A stretch of DNA of 64,000 nt from Clostridium sp. AF37-5 (lineage in GTDB: Bacteria; Bacillota; Clostridia; Lachnospirales; Lachnospiraceae). Shown in pieces: positions 61,692-64,000 of the stretch. A program made the position numbers and the translations under genes. The stretch lies in the NCBI RefSeq assembly GCF_003477605.1, contig NZ_QUDR01000016.1, positions 1 to 64,000 of the forward strand. The letters run 5' to 3'. How positions within the stretch are numbered: the stretch's first letter is position 1; each line of letters opens with the position of its first letter. The notes beneath the pieces were generated by a model that saw only the letters and a list, made by a program, of their open reading frames with translations, searched no databases and was not told where the DNA came from.

Positions 61692-62549
61692 TCAGAATGT
61701 AATTTTCTCACCGCGTGCGGCTCTTTTTGATAACTCATCGATATCTTTTGCTGTCAACTTGCTTATGTCAATTTTCTGTTCTACCGGCTTTGAAGAAGTA
61801 TTCGTTCCATTCTCAGCCGGACGCAAACCTTTCGCGCGAATACCATCCGTCACGCGCTCCGCTGTTTTAGCTGATGCCATCTGCATAGCTCCTCGCATGA
61901 TTTCTTCATGATGCGCTACTTCGTACGCCGTTCTTACATCAATGCCATTCTGCAGCAACTGCAGGAAGTCTTTATTCTCAACCTCCTCATCAAAGCTAAA
62001 ATTCGGATAAATTTCCTTTAATGCGTCTGCCTCTGACATCCACTTGCTATACGTTTCATCTGCCTGACGAATTCTCTGCGTTTCCTCAGCCGCTCGTCTG
62101 AATTCTTCATTCTGTTTTTCCAAACGATAGAATTCACGATACTGTTCCGTGGACATTCCCTTTGCCATGGCACGCTCTTCGAACATGGAATCATCCTCTT
62201 CCAATGCCCTTAACATGTCATCCGCATCTGCGGTCTTGTCCAATCCATAGCGCTGTGCCACAAAATCAAGGACTTTCTGCGATGATGATAACCGCTCTTC
62301 CATTTCCTTGGTCTGCTTAAATCTGTCGTTAATCACCTTCTGAACACTCTGGTTATATTCATCTTTGAACTCCCCTTTAATCATGTTCTTCCACTTGGTT
62401 CCTCTGTCCTCTGTACTTTCCTCACCGGTGTCTGTCTGTACCTGGACAGTCTGCTGGTCGTTCTGACCCTCTAAGCCAGTCTCAACTTCTGCGCCTCCTG
62501 CTTCTCCTGCGCCCTCTGCAAACAACTGCAAATAAATTTTGTTTTTCAT
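61692..62549 (-). CDS. Phage scaffold protein
   Basis: A 285-residue acidic, coiled-coil-rich protein (FKQTKEMEERLSSSQKVLDF, LEKQNEEFRRAAEETQRI) located just upstream of the capsid gene, as scaffolds are. The preferred start at 62549 gives MKNKIYLQLFAEGAGEAGG; LQLFA (residues 7-11) is a Prp-type site. Another ATG three codons upstream lies too close to the GGAGG. The C-terminus is basic and helical (AKDIDELSKRAARGEKITF), a common capsid-binding tail. Confidence 0.88.
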   Translation of the reverse strand: MKNKIYLQLFAEGAGEAGGAEVETGLEGQNDQQTVQVQTDTGEESTEDRGTKWKNMIKGEFKDEYNQSVQKVINDRFKQTKEMEERLSSSQKVLDFVAQRYGLDKTADADDMLRALEEDDSMFEERAMAKGMSTEQYREFYRLEKQNEEFRRAAEETQRIRQADETYSKWMSEADALKEIYPNFSFDEEVENKDFLQLLQNGIDVRTAYEVAHHEEIMRGAMQMASAKTAERVTDGIRAKGLRPAENGTNTSSKPVEQKIDISKLTAKDIDELSKRAARGEKITF

Positions 62550-62563
62550 AGGTTTCATTCCTC

Positions 62564-62633
62564 CATCGTCTTTCCGAAGTGTCGCTATCATCGTCTTTCC
62601 GAAGTGTCGTTTCCATCGTCTTTCCGAAGTGTC
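62564..62633 (-). repeat. Three 25-bp direct repeats upstream of the scaffold gene
   Basis: The 20-bp sequence GACACTTCGGAAAGACGATG (minus strand) occurs three times at an exact 25-bp spacing, the last copy ending at the scaffold ribosome binding site. It may be an operator, an RNA element or a slippage product. Confidence 0.9.
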
Positions 62634-62675
62634 AGTGCTTTTCACACCACTACCTTATCATGGATTAAATTTGGT

Positions 62676-63011
62676 TTACCCCCAAACTCCCATGGTTTTT
62701 GAAATTAAAATTTTTATGTACTCCGGATACTGTTCTTCCAAATCCAGCAAAGCATCTACAAGCATGCCAAACACTATGTTCGCTCGTAACTTACTTCTGT
62801 ATGTTGTATGAATCATAGCAAGTCCATTCTTTACTTCCACCTGCTGCCCCGGATACAATTTCTCATGATTTTCAATCTCACTTGCAAACATTCCTACAAT
62901 CACGGATACCGCCGCACACACGATATCCTTTCCATGCTCCGCATAGCCTGCATGTCCTACCACATCTAATTCAAATGTTTCCTTTGCCCAATCAATCCGT
63001 ATACTTAACAT
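62676..63011 (-). CDS. prp: Prp-type cysteine protease
   Basis: A 111-residue protein of the Prp family. The His-Cys dyad is visible in GHAGYAEHGKDIVCAAVSVI (His near residue 19, Cys near residue 31). In host cells Prp cuts the N-terminal extension of ribosomal protein L27 after an LQxF motif. A phage copy beside scaffold and capsid genes that both carry LQxFA suggests a prohead protease. The start at 63011 has GGAGAG upstream. It lies between portal and scaffold. Confidence 0.92.
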   Translation of the reverse strand: MLSIRIDWAKETFELDVVGHAGYAEHGKDIVCAAVSVIVGMFASEIENHEKLYPGQQVEVKNGLAMIHTTYRSKLRANIVFGMLVDALLDLEEQYPEYIKILISKTMGVWG

Positions 63012-63021
63012 GTCAACTCTC

Positions 63022-64000
63022 CTATACACTTGCCATACTGTTTGCCTGTTCCTTTGCTCCATCTAAGCGCTCGCTCTTTGTCATTGCTCCACCTAGAGTA
63101 TCATTTTTCATTGTCTGCTTCGAATCCTGTCCCGGTGGATTTGGGTCTCCACCATTTACAATCTCCTGCCCCTGTACGCCTACCATCTGCATAAGTTGCT
63201 GTACCTGCTGTTGCAATGCCATTAACTGTTGATACATCGTTCCGTTATTCTGTATTTTCATAATAATTTTTTCCTTACCTTCAAACTCCATCATATCAAG
63301 GCAGGCTAACGATGCATCGGCATTTCCCGGAGCAAAGAATCCTTTGTCGTAAAACTGAAGTGCAAGTTCATTCTGGGCCATTCGTGAGTAAGTTGACTTT
63401 TTCGCTGCGGAGACAGTTACATCAAAGATAGGCAGTCTATCTCCAACCTCCACTCCCATTTCGTCTCCCATATTCTGTGGAATCATCATCCCGTTATCAA
63501 ATGTGGCGAATTGCTGTTCCCCCTTATCCCCTAAGATTCTAAATTTACGCGGTTCATCGTAAAACTGACGTATCAGTTCAATCACCATATAACATTCTTC
63601 CATGTAGGCGCGATAAGTTCCACGTATCATATCTCTGGATAACTTACTTCCCGCTTCCTGCAAAGCTGCAATTGCAGTTGCGGCCGTAACACCGCTTTGT
63701 GTACTTCCCTGAGAAAAATCACGATTACCGGAGGTTTCTTTCAATTCGTTTATCTTTTCCTCTTTCACATTGATACACTGGGTCGGTGGAACCACCTGCT
63801 GCATCGGCTGAATATCATCCGGATTTCCTGTGTAATGAACAATTTCTTTTGTCCAATCATTAAATTCCTCCTCATTGATGCCACCGGTATCTTTTGAAAG
63901 ATATCTCGCTTTACTTGCTTTGATGGCAGAATCCAGGATAACCTGATCTAATTTATCAATGTAGAGCTGTGGATCTTTCATGATATCGATATAGCCAAAT
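63022..64000 (-). CDS. Phage portal protein, C-terminal part (cut by window end)
   Basis: The frame runs off the window (codons before MKDPQLYI read FGYIDI). The visible 326 residues include helical segments typical of portals (STQSGVTAATAIAALQEAGS, TYRAYMEECYMVIELIRQFYDEP) and a Gln/Met-rich C-terminus (MYQQLMALQQQVQQLMQMVG). Its position at the head of the capsid block supports the call. The N-terminus is outside the window. Confidence 0.8.
   Translation of the reverse strand, partial: FGYIDIMKDPQLYIDKLDQVILDSAIKASKARYLSKDTGGINEEEFNDWTKEIVHYTGNPDDIQPMQQVVPPTQCINVKEEKINELKETSGNRDFSQGSTQSGVTAATAIAALQEAGSKLSRDMIRGTYRAYMEECYMVIELIRQFYDEPRKFRILGDKGEQQFATFDNGMMIPQNMGDEMGVEVGDRLPIFDVTVSAAKKSTYSRMAQNELALQFYDKGFFAPGNADASLACLDMMEFEGKEKIIMKIQNNGTMYQQLMALQQQVQQLMQMVGVQGQEIVNGGDPNPPGQDSKQTMKNDTLGGAMTKSERLDGAKEQANSMASV

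Larger units (their letters stand above)
43426..64000 (-). mobile_element. Prophage of a podovirus type inserted in cotJC (incomplete in window)
   Basis: From 43512 to the window end almost every gene is on the minus strand and of phage type: amidase, holin, giant internal protein, fibres, tail, adaptor, capsid, scaffold, protease and portal. No major tail-tube or tape-measure gene is seen, and the capsid is N4-gp56-type, so the virion is probably short-tailed. The left border is the cotJC junction at about 43410-43425; the stretch 43426-43511 is A/T-rich and has no gene. The integrase, terminase and right border are outside the window. Confidence 0.9.

Overview
The window reads as a chromosomal segment of a spore-forming, low-to-moderate GC member of the Lachnospiraceae (class Clostridia). 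The evidence is the hprK-glcK-murB-rapZ-whiA-crh operon, the dnaE-pfkA pair, a cotJ spore-coat operon, an N-terminal-rubredoxin rubrerythrin next to a PerR-type repressor, BspA-like leucine-rich-repeat (LRR_5) secreted proteins, an AgrBD peptide system, and xylan-uronate genes (GH115 and UxaC). I cannot fix the genus from the sequence alone. No rRNA, tRNA, CRISPR array or insertion-sequence transposase was seen.

Left region (1-11.4 kb, all minus strand). A DUF3990 ADP-ribosyltransferase-like protein and its partner sit at the edge. Upstream of them is a complete Agr-type quorum-sensing locus: LytTR response regulator, GHKL sensor kinase, AgrB protease and a 50-residue AgrD pheromone precursor at 8490-8642. 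It is followed by a presumed output operon: a membrane LRR protein, two FtsX-like permeases, an ABC ATPase and three secreted LRR proteins. Three LytTR-type direct-repeat promoters (upstream of the regulator, of agrD and of the output operon) have the same architecture: 9-bp repeats 21 bp apart, then exactly 34 bp to a -10 hexamer. Two reading frames in the output operon carry an in-frame amber codon followed by coding-like sequence.

Middle region (11.4-43.4 kb). This holds uronate catabolism (GH115, uxaC), a FliK-like protein, an OPT transporter, a DUF1002 protein, dapL, a Lys/Ala-rich DUF6465 protein, pfkA and dnaE. Next come the PTS-control and cell-wall operon, mrp, thiN, a secreted propeller protein with an inserted PDZ-like domain, a DUF6273 membrane protein, secDF, rubrerythrin, perR and cotJA-cotJB. 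A family of long, covarying hairpin elements occurs three times (about 21.8, 32.8 and 33.3 kb). A GC-rich 62-bp tandem repeat lies upstream of secDF.

Right region (43.4-64 kb). A short-tailed (podovirus-like) prophage starts immediately after codon 32 of cotJC, whose reading frame stops there. The prophage therefore appears to be inserted in a spore-coat gene, as in the known sporulation-gene intervening elements. From the insertion junction inwards it encodes an amidase, a holin, a 3312-residue polyvalent (probably ejected) protein, small structural proteins, two collagen-like fibre proteins, a propeller-type tail protein, an adaptor, an N4-gp56-type capsid protein, a scaffold, a Prp-type cysteine protease and a portal cut by the window end. 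Capsid and scaffold both carry an N-terminal LQxFA sequence, the motif Prp cleaves in ribosomal protein L27 and in staphylococcal phage proteins.
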